Assembly: GCF_030285665.1 (NCBI RefSeq)
Contig: NZ_CP127295.1
Span: 496,001-560,000, forward strand
From: Amycolatopsis mongoliensis
Lineage (GTDB): Bacteria > Actinomycetota > Actinomycetes > Mycobacteriales > Pseudonocardiaceae
Length of the DNA: 64,000 nt
Direction: 5' to 3'
Shown here piece after piece: positions 19,191-27,336 of the stretch; within the stretch, counting starts at the first letter, position 1; the number at the start of each line of letters is the position of its first letter. The notes under the pieces were generated by a model, which was not told where the DNA came from, made no database searches, and saw only the letters and a program-made list of their open reading frames with translations. Position numbers and translations under genes: made by a program.

Positions 19191-19209
19191 TTAGGACTCC
19201 TTACTAGAA
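19191..19209. promoter_or_regulatory. Candidate ROK operator
   Basis: TTAGGACTCCTTACTAGAA lies in the shared gap between the dioxygenase and ROK genes. Its centre AGGACTCCT is a 9-base palindrome, and the TTAG/CTAG flanks resemble the A/T-rich half-sites bound by NagC/ROK repressors. No footprint evidence; low confidence. Confidence 0.35.
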
Positions 19210-19257
19210 TGTCCCGGCTACGGTAACCCCTGTCCGTTCCCCGCCACAAGAGGTGCG

Positions 19258-20373
19258 ATGTCCGACCCCGACCGGCCGCTTCCGCGCCTGGCGATGCTGC
19301 GGGCCATGACTGACCGCGCGGTGCTCGACCACGTTTTCGTCCACGGCCGGATCACGCGCGCGGAGCTCGCCGCGACCACCGGGATCTCGAAGCCGACGAT
19401 CTCCGAATCAGTCCGGCGGCTGGAGACCGCGAGCGCGTTGCGGGCCACCGGCACCGACCAGACCGGCCGCCGCGGCCGGATCGCCACGTTCTACGAACTG
19501 GCCACCGACGCCGGCCGCGTGGTCGCCGCGGAGGTCAACCAGCAGGGCATCCGCACGATCACCACCGACCTGACCGGGACGGTCCTGGCCGCCGAGCGGC
19601 ACCAGCCCGGCGACCGGCCGATGACGACCGCGGTCCGGGACGCCGTCGCCGCGGCGGGCGGGGTGGGGCCGGGTCCGGTGCGGGCGACCGCTATCTCGGT
19701 GGCCAACCCGGTCGACCCGGTCACGCACGAGGTCGTCGCGCTGCCGGGGTCGCCCTTTCCCGAGGGGCGGCTCCGGGCCGGGGAGATCGGGCGTGAGGTT
19801 CTGCTCGACAACGACGTCAACTTTTCTGCGCTCGCCGAACGACGAGAGGGCGCCGGGCGGGAGGCGAAGAGCTTTGCCTACGTCTACGTCGGCGCCGGGC
19901 TCGGCGTCAGTCTTTATGTCGGCGATCAGCTCGTGCGCGGGACGCACGGGCTGGCGGGTGAGATCGGGTTCCTGGACAGTTCGGGCTCGACGCTCGCCTC
20001 GACGCTCGCCGACCAAGGTTTTGGCAGGTCCGACGCGCCTTCGCTGGACGTCGACGCAATCTTGACCACGCTCGACCAGGCCGACGGTGACGCCGTGGCC
20101 GCCGAACGGCTACGGCTGCTCGGCGCGACGCTCGGGCGGGCCGTCGCCGCGATCTGCACGATCGTCGATCCGGACCTGGTGCTGCTGGGCGGCCCGGCGG
20201 GGAGCCGGCCGGGCCTCGTGGCCGAAATCCGGCGAACGGTCCACGCGGCCGCGCCGGGGCCGGTCCGGGTGGAGGCAGGAGCGGTGACGGACTCGGCGGC
20301 CCTGCGCGGCGCGCTGTTGTCGGCGCTCGACCACGGGCGGGATGGCCTGATCAAGGCCGTTGCCGAAAGCTGA
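19258..20373 (+). CDS. ROK-family transcriptional regulator
   Basis: 371 residues. N-terminal winged HTH (RAELAATTGISKPTISESVRRLE) followed by the ROK sugar-kinase-like fold with VLLDNDVNFSALAE and VYVGAGLGVSLYV. The zinc signature CxCGxxGC, expected after GLAGEIGFL, is absent and that loop is short (DSSGSTLAST), so kinase activity is unlikely. AGAGGTGCG precedes the ATG. Neighbours (dioxygenase, GH2 glycosidase) suggest control of a small carbohydrate-linked locus. Confidence 0.9.
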   Translation: MSDPDRPLPRLAMLRAMTDRAVLDHVFVHGRITRAELAATTGISKPTISESVRRLETASALRATGTDQTGRRGRIATFYELATDAGRVVAAEVNQQGIRTITTDLTGTVLAAERHQPGDRPMTTAVRDAVAAAGGVGPGPVRATAISVANPVDPVTHEVVALPGSPFPEGRLRAGEIGREVLLDNDVNFSALAERREGAGREAKSFAYVYVGAGLGVSLYVGDQLVRGTHGLAGEIGFLDSSGSTLASTLADQGFGRSDAPSLDVDAILTTLDQADGDAVAAERLRLLGATLGRAVAAICTIVDPDLVLLGGPAGSRPGLVAEIRRTVHAAAPGPVRVEAGAVTDSAALRGALLSALDHGRDGLIKAVAES

Positions 20374-20416
20374 CCACGCTGCGACGCCGTGGGCGCGAGG
20401 TCCCGCGGTGTCGTCC

Positions 20417-20450
20417 AAAAAACGACCAAGCCGGCTCAGGCCGAGCCGGC
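20417..20450 (-). terminator. Intrinsic terminator of the GH2 gene
   Basis: Read on the minus strand: GCCGGCTC-GGCCT-GAGCCGGC, an 8-bp perfect stem, then a T6 tract eight bases later. The stem overlaps the GH2 stop codon. It is a rare textbook Rho-independent signal in this GC-rich DNA. Confidence 0.85.
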
Positions 20451-22199
20451 GTCGATCACCGCTCGTGCGCACTTCGCGACCACTTCCGGGTCCACCTTGA
20501 CCACGCGACGGTCATACGTCAGCAGGCCGTTGACTTCGTTCTCGACATCGGTCGTCTGGGTGTAGACCGCACCGGACAGGCCTCGCTCGAGCACCACTTG
20601 CTCCAGAGCGGCGCTCACCTCCGCGTAGCGCTCGGTGAGCCGTTCCCGGGTCGGCACCATTTCGTACGCGCTCGGCGGGCCCGGCCAGCGGTGGTCGTCC
20701 AGCACCAGACCGAGGCCGCCGTACTCGCCGTCGACGATCGCCCGGCCATCGGTGACCGTCGGCGTGCCGGGGCCCACGTAGGTGTGGTCGTCGTAGACGT
20801 CGCCCGCGCCCGTGTCCGGGCGGGAGAAGCAGCAGTTGACGCCGCTGTTCGCGATCACCAGCCGGGTCGGGTCGAGCGCTTTGACCAACCCCGCGACACG
20901 AGCCGTCTCGAACTCGCCCCAGCCCTCGTTGAACGGCACCCAGCCGACGATCGACGGGACCGCTCGCAGCTGAGTGATCATTTCGATCAGTTCCGCTTCG
21001 AACCGCTCGCGCGCCCGCGGAACCGGGTCGGGGGCGATGCCGGGCGGGCCGTCGAACGAGACCGTCAGCGACGGCATGTCCTGCCAGACGACCAGGCCCA
21101 GCGTGTCGGCCCAGAAGTACCAGCGCGCCGGCTCGACCTTGACGTGTTTGCGGACGAAGTTGAAGCCCAGCTCCTTCGTCTTCTCGAGGTCGAAGCGCAG
21201 GGCCTCGTCGGTGGGCGCGGTCGAGATGCCGTCCGGCCAGTAGCCCTGGTCGAGCGGGCCGTGGAGGAACAGGGGCCGGTCGTTGAGCGCGATCCGCGGG
21301 CGGCCCTCGGAATCCGGGCGCAGGCCGATCGTCCGGAGACCGGCGTAGCTGCCGACTTCGTCCGAAACCGCGCCATGCCGGTCGAGCAGCTGGACGCGCA
21401 GTGTGTAGAGGTGCGGGTCGTCGGGGGTCCAGAGGCGTGGTTCGGGGACGTCCACGCGCACCGACGTCCCCGCCGCGCCCGAGCCGCGCGCGACTTCGCC
21501 GTCCGTTGCCGAAACGACGACCACGACCTCGGAGCCACCGGTGACCTGCGGGAACACCGTCACGCCGGTGAGGTCCGGGGTCAGGTCCAGGCGTTCGACG
21601 CGGGTCTCGGGCACCGGCTCGAGCCACACCGTCTGCCAGATTCCGGACGACGCCGTGTAGCAGATCCCGCCGGGTGCGTTGCGCTGCTTGCCGACCGGGA
21701 AGGGCTCGATGTCGGTGCGGTCCTCGGCCCGCACGGTCAGCTCCTGCGGCCCCGATGCCCGTAGGACGTCGGTGATGTCCGCACTGAACGCCGTGTAGCC
21801 GCCTTCGTGCGTCGCGACGAGCTGGTTGTTGACCCACACCTTCGCCGTCTGGTCGACCGCGCCGAAGTGCAGCAGGACGCGCCGGCCCAGCCAGTCGACC
21901 GGGATCTCGACCAGGCGCCGGTACCAGAGGACCTCGTCGCGCCGGCCGATTCCGGACAACGCCGACTCCGGCGGGAACGGGACCAGGATCCGCTCGGCGT
22001 AGCCGGACGGCCGTGGTTCGTCCGGCGACGACGGCCAGCCCGCGTACTCCCAGACACCGTTGAGGTTCAGCCAGCTCGGCCGGGTCAGCTGCGGCCGCGG
22101 GTACTCGGGCAGGGCGTTGTCCGGGCCGACCTCGGCGGACCACGGGGTGGACAGGGGCGGGTCGAGCCGGCGGCGGCCGGTGTCCTCAGGGCAAGTCAT
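20436..22199 (-). CDS. Glycoside hydrolase family 2 (beta-galactosidase/glucuronidase-like)
   Basis: 587 residues. A sugar-binding jelly roll at ~45-195 (LNLNGVWEY, WYRRLVEIP), an Ig-like domain at ~200-300, and a TIM barrel at ~310-580. The acid/base is E425 in PFNEGWG and the nucleophile E492 in VDGEYGG. There is no signal peptide, so it should be cytoplasmic. It is shorter than LacZ and lacks domains 4-5. It lies tail to tail with the ROK gene and divergent from the GT4 gene. Confidence 0.9.
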   Translation of the reverse strand: MTCPEDTGRRRLDPPLSTPWSAEVGPDNALPEYPRPQLTRPSWLNLNGVWEYAGWPSSPDEPRPSGYAERILVPFPPESALSGIGRRDEVLWYRRLVEIPVDWLGRRVLLHFGAVDQTAKVWVNNQLVATHEGGYTAFSADITDVLRASGPQELTVRAEDRTDIEPFPVGKQRNAPGGICYTASSGIWQTVWLEPVPETRVERLDLTPDLTGVTVFPQVTGGSEVVVVVSATDGEVARGSGAAGTSVRVDVPEPRLWTPDDPHLYTLRVQLLDRHGAVSDEVGSYAGLRTIGLRPDSEGRPRIALNDRPLFLHGPLDQGYWPDGISTAPTDEALRFDLEKTKELGFNFVRKHVKVEPARWYFWADTLGLVVWQDMPSLTVSFDGPPGIAPDPVPRARERFEAELIEMITQLRAVPSIVGWVPFNEGWGEFETARVAGLVKALDPTRLVIANSGVNCCFSRPDTGAGDVYDDHTYVGPGTPTVTDGRAIVDGEYGGLGLVLDDHRWPGPPSAYEMVPTRERLTERYAEVSAALEQVVLERGLSGAVYTQTTDVENEVNGLLTYDRRVVKVDPEVVAKCARAVIDAGSA

Positions 22200-22324
22200 C
22201 CCGGCCGATGGTGGCAGAGATCGCCGGGCTCGCCAGTGAGTCGGGCCACATTCGGCGACGGATCTGGCCGGTCGGCTGGCACGGGCGCCGCCGGGCCGTC
22301 CCGACTCGCGAGTAACCTCTGCCC

Positions 22325-23602
22325 ATGCGTGTGCTGATGCTGTCCTGGGAGTACCCGCCAGTGGCCATCGGTGGCCTGGCCCGGCACGTGCACGCGCTCG
22401 CCTGCCACCTGGCCCGCCAGGGTCACGAGGTCGTCGTCCTCTGCCGGCACGCCGCGGGCACCGACGCCGGGACGCACCCGCGTACCGACCGCGTCGCCGA
22501 GGGCGTGCGGATCATCCGGGTCGCCGAAGACCCGATGCACGTGACGTTCGAACGCGACCTCGTCGCCTGGACGCTGGCCATGGGACACGCCATGATCCGC
22601 GCCGCGCAGGACCTGCTGCGCAGCTGGCAGCCGGACGTCGTGCACGCGCACGACTGGCTGGTCGCGCACCCGGCCATCGCGATCGCCGAGGCCGCGCGGG
22701 TGCCGCTGGTCGGCACGATCCACGCGACCGAGGCCGGCCGGCACTCCGGCTGGCTGTCGCACCCGCTGAACCAGCAGGTTCACTCGGTCGAGTGGTGGCT
22801 GGCGAACCGCGCGGACGCGCTGATCACCTGCTCGCAGGCCATGCGCCGCGAGGTCGCGCACCTCTTCGAGATCGAGGCCGGCGACGTCACGGTGATCCAC
22901 AACGGCATCGAGGAACGCGGCTGGCAGGTGCCGGCGAAGGAGATCGCCCGCGCCCGCGAGGTCTACAGCCCGGCCGGGGCGCCGCTGTTGCTCTATTTCG
23001 GACGACTCGAGTGGGAGAAGGGCGTGCAGGACCTGCTGGCCGCGCTCCCCCGGATCCGGCGCCGCCACCCCGGCACGCGGGTGGTCGTCGCCGGAAAAGG
23101 ACGACACTTCGACGAGCTGGTCGAGCAGTCGCGGAAGCTGCGGGTGCGGCGCGCGGTCGACTTCGTCGGGCACCTGTCCGACCGCGACCTGCGCGCGGCG
23201 CTGGCCGCGGCCGACGCCGTGGTGCTGCCCAGCCGGTACGAACCGTTCGGCATCGTCGCGCTGGAGGCCGCGGCCGCGAAGGCGCCGCTGGTCGCGTCCA
23301 CCGCCGGCGGGCTCGGCGAGGTCGTGGTGCACGGCGAGACCGGGCTGGCGTTCAGCCCCGGCGATGTCGCGGCACTGGCCGACGCGGTGACGGCCGTGCT
23401 CGGCGACGCACCTGCCGCGGCGAAGCGGGCGAAGGCCGCGCAGTCACGGTTGGCCGCCGACTTCGACTGGGGCCGGATCGCCGAGGCGACCGCCGCGGTC
23501 TACAAACGGACCAAGCCGGGCGAGCCGGTCGAGCTGCCGCGGCCGAAGATCGCCACCGGCAACGCGTTCGAGCCGGTCGCGGCCGGGATCCCGGAACTGT
23601 AG
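22325..23602 (+). CDS. GT4 glycosyltransferase (Rv3032-type alpha-glucan synthase)
   Basis: 425 residues of GT-B fold. N-terminal LSWEYPPVAIGGLARHVHAL, the donor-site LLYFGRLEWEKGVQDLL, and the EX7E region PSRYEPFGIVALEA are those of family 4 glycogen/alpha-1,4-glucan synthases. In mycobacteria the equivalent gene (Rv3032) elongates methylglucose lipopolysaccharide and capsular glucan. TAACCT lies 6 nt before the ATG (leaderless type). Here it is 4.9 kb from the GH57 gene rather than adjacent. Confidence 0.9.
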   Translation: MRVLMLSWEYPPVAIGGLARHVHALACHLARQGHEVVVLCRHAAGTDAGTHPRTDRVAEGVRIIRVAEDPMHVTFERDLVAWTLAMGHAMIRAAQDLLRSWQPDVVHAHDWLVAHPAIAIAEAARVPLVGTIHATEAGRHSGWLSHPLNQQVHSVEWWLANRADALITCSQAMRREVAHLFEIEAGDVTVIHNGIEERGWQVPAKEIARAREVYSPAGAPLLLYFGRLEWEKGVQDLLAALPRIRRRHPGTRVVVAGKGRHFDELVEQSRKLRVRRAVDFVGHLSDRDLRAALAAADAVVLPSRYEPFGIVALEAAAAKAPLVASTAGGLGEVVVHGETGLAFSPGDVAALADAVTAVLGDAPAAAKRAKAAQSRLAADFDWGRIAEATAAVYKRTKPGEPVELPRPKIATGNAFEPVAAGIPEL

Positions 23603-23723
23603 GTAGCGGTCGCCGGCGCGGTGACGACGAGTGCTCGACGACGCGACGCCGCAGTCGACCGAACGCCGGCTTCGGAGCGGCGAAGCTCGCAACCCGGAGG
23701 CCGAACTGTAGGTGGCGGCCCGC

Positions 23724-23852
23724 TCAGAAGCGGCAGGGCCGGACGCAGTCGGTGTGCGCCGAGGTCGGCGCGGTCACCGTTACGACGGCGCCGAACGAGA
23801 ACGAAAACACGACGAAGACGGTGGCGACGACGGCTCTCAACCTGCTGGTCAT
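23724..23852 (-). CDS. 42-residue exported peptide
   Basis: A short gene with strong local evidence. ATG 23852 has GAGGAG five bases upstream. The product begins MTSRLRAVVATVFVVFSFSF, a basic start plus a hydrophobic core, reaches a likely signal-peptidase site near TSA-H, and ends HTDCVRPCRF before TGA. The mature part would be about ten residues with two cysteines that could form a disulfide. No family is recognised. It stands alone between the GT4 gene and a methyltransferase. Codon third positions are G/C-rich as in real genes. Confidence 0.62.
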   Translation of the reverse strand: MTSRLRAVVATVFVVFSFSFGAVVTVTAPTSAHTDCVRPCRF

Positions 23853-23971
23853 GGGGACTCCTCGGGACGACCGGCGCAAGGACGCGCCTCGCAGCGAGCA
23901 TCCGCACCGGGTCCTGGGGAAACAATCAGCGGAACACTACGGGCCGGTACCCATTCGCCTCCCGTGACCGG

Positions 23972-24751
23972 TCAGCGGGTTCCGGTCAGGATGCGCACCC
24001 GGACCCGCTCCCGCAGTGGTCCGTGCGGGGTCACCGCCTCCCGGACGCGCTCGGTGAACGCCGGCCGCTCCTCGGCCGCCGGCAGCTGCGACGGGCTCAT
24101 GGCCGAAAAAACGCCACCGGCGATCTCCTCGACGCTCAGCGGCGCGTCGTACGAGACGACCTGGGAATCGACGACGTACCCGGCTTCCGAGAGGGCGTCC
24201 GCGTAACGCGACTGGCTCGTTTCGTCCGTGCCGCACGTCCGGTGCAGCGGTGTCCCCAAATACGACGACACGACTTCGCGCAGCGCCGCCGACCACGCCG
24301 TGTCCTGGAGCCACAGCGGCTCGCCGTTGGTCACCACCGCGACACCACCGCCCGGACGCAGCAGCGGGCGCGTCACCGCGAACAGCCGCGCGGGGTCCAT
24401 CCAGTGCAACGCCTGCGCCACCGTCACCGCGCCCAGCCGGCGCGGGCCGAGAGCCGGCGTCAGCGCGCCGATGTCGGAGTCCGCGCCCAGGAGCCAGCTC
24501 ACGTTCGCCGGCGAACCCGCCTTGCGGGCTTGGTCGAGCATCGCCGGTTCCGGGTCCATGCCCAGCACCGCGCCCACCCTGGGCGCCAGAACCCGGGTGA
24601 GCTGGCCGGTGCCGCAGCCGAGGTCGAGCACGACGTCGTCGCGCGTCGGCCCGAACGCGGCTGTCAGCGCGTCGCCCACCGCGGGCGGGTAGCCGCGCCG
24701 GAACCGCTGGTAGTACTCGCTCACTTCGCCGCCGAAGGCCGGTGCCGTCAT
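23972..24751 (-). CDS. Class I SAM-dependent methyltransferase
   Basis: 259 residues. Motif I VLDLGCGTGQ, acidic motif II GMDPEPAML, and motif IV region VTVAQALHWMD place it among the UbiE/type-11 methyltransferases; the FGGEVSEYYQRFRRGYP start is common in actinobacterial members. The acceptor is unknown. It is not clearly in an operon: 57 bp separate its start from the end of the DUF1348 gene on the same strand. Confidence 0.86.
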   Translation of the reverse strand: MTAPAFGGEVSEYYQRFRRGYPPAVGDALTAAFGPTRDDVVLDLGCGTGQLTRVLAPRVGAVLGMDPEPAMLDQARKAGSPANVSWLLGADSDIGALTPALGPRRLGAVTVAQALHWMDPARLFAVTRPLLRPGGGVAVVTNGEPLWLQDTAWSAALREVVSSYLGTPLHRTCGTDETSQSRYADALSEAGYVVDSQVVSYDAPLSVEEIAGGVFSAMSPSQLPAAEERPAFTERVREAVTPHGPLRERVRVRILTGTR

Positions 24752-24807
24752 GGTTCGAGCATGCCCACGGCCGGCCGCGAACGGGCACGGTTACGCCCGC
24801 AGCGGAC

Positions 24808-25266
24808 TCAGAAGACCGGCAGCAGCAGGCCGTGCTCGGACTCCGGGCGCGGCCCGAAGATCCGGCGATCCGACGAATCGATCGGCACGTCGTTGATGCT
24901 GGCCTCCCGCCGGCGCATCAGGCCTTCGTCGCTGAACTCCCACAGCTCGTTGCCGTAGCTGCGGAACCACTGGCCTCCGGCGGTGCGAGACTCGTACTGG
25001 AACCGGACGGCGATGCGGTTGCCGCGGAAGCCCCACAGCTCCTTCCGCAACGCGTAGTCCAGCTCGCGCTCCCACTTCGCCGTCAGGAACCTGACGATCT
25101 CCGCGCGGCCCACGACGTGCTGGTCGCGATTGCGCCACACCGAATCCTCCGTGTAGGCCAGCGAGACCCGCTCCGGGTCGCGGGTGTTCCACGCGTCCTC
25201 GGCGGCTTGGACCTTCTGGCGGGCGGTGTCTTCGTCGAACGGCGGGAACGGCGGACGCGGGGTCAT
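24808..25266 (-). CDS. DUF1348 / SnoaL-like protein
   Basis: 152 residues of the NTF2-like fold with the conserved DUF1348 blocks [48 protein letters not shown], and [12 protein letters not shown]. Function is unknown. It is divergent from a TetR gene, and the two operators at 25286-25338 lie between them. That makes it the probable target of TetR, as commonly seen for this family. Confidence 0.88.
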   Translation of the reverse strand: MTPRPPFPPFDEDTARQKVQAAEDAWNTRDPERVSLAYTEDSVWRNRDQHVVGRAEIVRFLTAKWERELDYALRKELWGFRGNRIAVRFQYESRTAGGQWFRSYGNELWEFSDEGLMRRREASINDVPIDSSDRRIFGPRPESEHGLLLPVF

Positions 25267-25285
25267 GGGGGCTCCTTGCCAACGG

Positions 25286-25303
25286 GGAGAACGTACGTTC
25301 TCC
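25286..25303. promoter_or_regulatory. TetR operator 1
   Basis: A perfect 18-base palindrome, GGAGAACGTACGTTCTCC, 19 bp upstream of the DUF1348 start. Such sites are typical of TetR-family autoregulators. Confidence 0.8.
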
Positions 25304-25320
25304 GACTACCCCGCTAGACT

Positions 25321-25338
25321 AGAGAACGCTCATTCTCC
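25321..25338. promoter_or_regulatory. TetR operator 2
   Basis: AGAGAACGCTCATTCTCC repeats the half-sites of operator 1 with three changes; the centres are 35 bp apart. It lies 18 bp before the TetR start, so repressor bound here would block its own promoter. Confidence 0.75.
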
Positions 25339-25356
25339 ACACCAGAGGCAGGTGAC

Positions 25357-25890
25357 ATGACTCCCACGGAGGCGACCGACCGGCTGCTGGAAGCCGCCGA
25401 GGAGCTCTTCTACGCCCACGGCGTCCAGGCAGTCGGGATGGACGCCGTCCGCACGCGCTCGGGTGTCTCGCTCAAGCGGCTCTACCAGACCTTCCCGGCG
25501 AAGAACGACCTGGTCGAGGCCTACCTCCGACGTCGCGACGAGCGCTGGCGGAGGTCGTTGCGCGAATTCGTCCACGCCCGCGGCGACGCCCCGCTCGCCG
25601 TGTTCGACTGGCTGCGGAACTGGTTCTCCGAACCCGGCTTCCGCGGCTGCGCGTTCATCAACTCGTTCGGCGAGTTCGGCGAGCCGGCGCCGGGCGTCGC
25701 CGCCGCGATCCGCGAGCACAAGGACCAGCTCCGCGCCTACGTGCGTGGTCTCGTTCCCGACAACACCACCGCCGACCAGCTGTTTTCCCTCATGGAAGGC
25801 GCGACCGTGCTCGCCGCGATCACCGGTGACCCGGGTGAAGCGAGCACAGCCCGCGAAGCCGCGAAGGTCCTCCTGGCCGCTCAGGGATAG
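25357..25890 (+). CDS. TetR-family repressor
   Basis: 177 residues. The N-terminal HTH spans about 5-50 (RLLEAAEELFYAHGVQAVGM, SGVSLKRLYQTFPAKNDLV). The ligand domain has the TetR_C-like GCAFINSFGEF. The ATG has GGCAGGTG upstream. It most likely represses itself and the divergent DUF1348 gene through the two operators. Its last 10 bp overlap the opposing membrane-protein gene. Confidence 0.92.
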   Translation: MTPTEATDRLLEAAEELFYAHGVQAVGMDAVRTRSGVSLKRLYQTFPAKNDLVEAYLRRRDERWRRSLREFVHARGDAPLAVFDWLRNWFSEPGFRGCAFINSFGEFGEPAPGVAAAIREHKDQLRAYVRGLVPDNTTADQLFSLMEGATVLAAITGDPGEASTAREAAKVLLAAQG

Positions 25891-26759
25891 AGCGTCAGCC
25901 CCGGATCGAGCGCGACCTCCCGCAACTGGTCGAGGCTCAGCGGCGGCGACGGCATGTCCGGCGGCAGCGGCTGCTTCGCGCTGCCGGCGATGTTCTCCGC
26001 CTCGACGATGATGCCCGTGCCGTCGGGTTTGCCGACGTTCACCTGGTTGACCGTCGCCTGCCCGGGATAGGTGAACGTGAGCGCGACGACGGTCTCGCCG
26101 TGCGGCCCGGTCGTCCGGTCGCACGAGCCCTGCGCGCCCTCGGGCGGATCGGCGCACTCGGTGGCCGGGGTGGCGTTGCCGCCGAGCCGGGTGACGATCG
26201 CCCAGACGTTGCCCTTGCGCGCCCCGTCGACCGTCGTCGCAGCAGCCATGAAGTAGTCCTCGCCGCCGCTGCACGCGCCCTCGCGCGGCACCCGCGCGGA
26301 AAACACGTGGTAGAAGGTCAACGGCCCGTGCTGCTTGCCCTTCGGGTACTCGCCCTGGGCGTGCGGCTGCAGCTTCGTCCCGGCGGCGACCCGCTGCCGG
26401 ACGGCGGCGGTCAGCACACCGCTGAGCCGGTTCGCCGCGACGTCGGCGGTCTCCGGGATCGGCGGCCCCGTCTGCGGTGGGTACGGGCTGATGGCGCACG
26501 GATCGTCCGAGGGCGGCGCCGACGGCGTGCCGGCCGCCCCGGGCACCACCGCCGTCCCGCCGGAACCGCCGGAACCGCCGGGCACGAGGACCAGCGCCGC
26601 ACCGGCGGCCACCGCCGCCACGCCCGCCCCCGCGGTCGTCCACGGGTTGACGAACCGGCGCACCCGCGCCCGGCCGCGTTCCCGCGCCAGCACGGCATCG
26701 ACATCCACTGTGGACGGTGGCACGGCGCCGATCGCCGCGTCGAACTGTTCCCTGCTCAT
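25881..26759 (-). CDS. Single-pass membrane protein paired with SigE-type sigma factor
   Basis: 292 residues. Residues 1-40 are cytoplasmic and charged, one TM helix spans ~41-60 (AGAGVAAVAAGAALVLV), then a Gly/Pro-rich linker and an extracytoplasmic domain with four cysteines. The gene begins 10 bp after the sigma factor, the place of an anti-sigma or sensor. No zinc-finger anti-sigma motif is seen, so regulation of the sigma factor is inferred only from position. A second sigma/membrane pair of the same plan lies at 35.8-37.2 kb. Confidence 0.7.
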   Translation of the reverse strand: MSREQFDAAIGAVPPSTVDVDAVLARERGRARVRRFVNPWTTAGAGVAAVAAGAALVLVPGGSGGSGGTAVVPGAAGTPSAPPSDDPCAISPYPPQTGPPIPETADVAANRLSGVLTAAVRQRVAAGTKLQPHAQGEYPKGKQHGPLTFYHVFSARVPREGACSGGEDYFMAAATTVDGARKGNVWAIVTRLGGNATPATECADPPEGAQGSCDRTTGPHGETVVALTFTYPGQATVNQVNVGKPDGTGIIVEAENIAGSAKQPLPPDMPSPPLSLDQLREVALDPGLTLYP

Positions 26760-26769
26760 GGCGCCTCCT

Positions 26770-27261
26770 TCAGCTCTGGCCCGCGGCGACGAGCGCGCGC
26801 AGCGCGTCGAGCCCGCGCGCGGTCTGGCTCTTCACGGTTCCGGGCGAACACTCGAGGACCTCGGCGGTCTCCTCGACGGAAAGGTCGCAGTAGTACCGCA
26901 GCACCACCGCCGCCCGGCGCCGCGGCGGCAGCGCGTCGAGCAGCTCGAGCAGGCCGAGCCGTTCGACGACGTCGTCGCCGGGCAGTACCGCCGGCTCCGG
27001 CAGCGTCGCGGCCGGCTCCTCCCGCCGCCACGCCCGGCCCTTCTCGTCCAGCCACGTCCGCACCAGGATCCGGCGCACGTAGGCGTCGAGGTGATCCATG
27101 CGCCGGGCCCGCGGCCAGTGCCGGTACAGCTTGCCGATGGTGATCGACACCAGGTCGTCGGCGAGGTACCAGTCCCGGCACAGCAGGTAGGCCGTCCGGC
27201 GCAGGACGTCCATCCGGGCCGTGACGTAATCGCGGTACCCCGCCTCTTCCGACCGTTTCAC
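26770..27261 (-). CDS. SigE-family ECF RNA polymerase sigma factor
   Basis: 163 residues from GTG 27261, which has GAGGAGGAACAG directly upstream; the 991-residue frame is spurious. Sigma region 2 is DYVTARMDVLRRTAYLLCRD with DLVSITIGKLYRHW. Region 4 is LPPRRRAAVVLRYYCDLSVE then CSPGTVKSQTARGL. Its own promoter and that of the divergent subtilase share the element GGGCAACC-N17-CGTT, suggesting autoregulation plus control of the protease. Confidence 0.92.
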   Translation of the reverse strand: MKRSEEAGYRDYVTARMDVLRRTAYLLCRDWYLADDLVSITIGKLYRHWPRARRMDHLDAYVRRILVRTWLDEKGRAWRREEPAATLPEPAVLPGDDVVERLGLLELLDALPPRRRAAVVLRYYCDLSVEETAEVLECSPGTVKSQTARGLDALRALVAAGQS

Positions 27262-27293
27262 CTGTTCCTCCTCGTCGCCCCCACACCGTGTCC

Positions 27294-27322
27294 AACGGGG
27301 TCCGCGGCCGCCGGGGTTGCCC
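27294..27322 (-). promoter_or_regulatory. ECF-type promoter of the sigma gene
   Basis: Minus strand GGGCAACC (27322-27315), 17 bp, CGTT (27297-27294), 33 bp before the sigma start codon. AAC at -35 and CGT at -10 are hallmarks of ECF promoters. The -35 is one arm of the 12-bp inverted repeat at 27314-27345. Confidence 0.65.
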
Positions 27323-27336
27323 GGAGATCGAAATCC

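Noticed and set aside
20512..22143. 543-residue frame on the GH2 strand in another phase
   Set aside because: Arg/Pro-rich out-of-phase shadow; the GH2 frame contains both catalytic glutamates.
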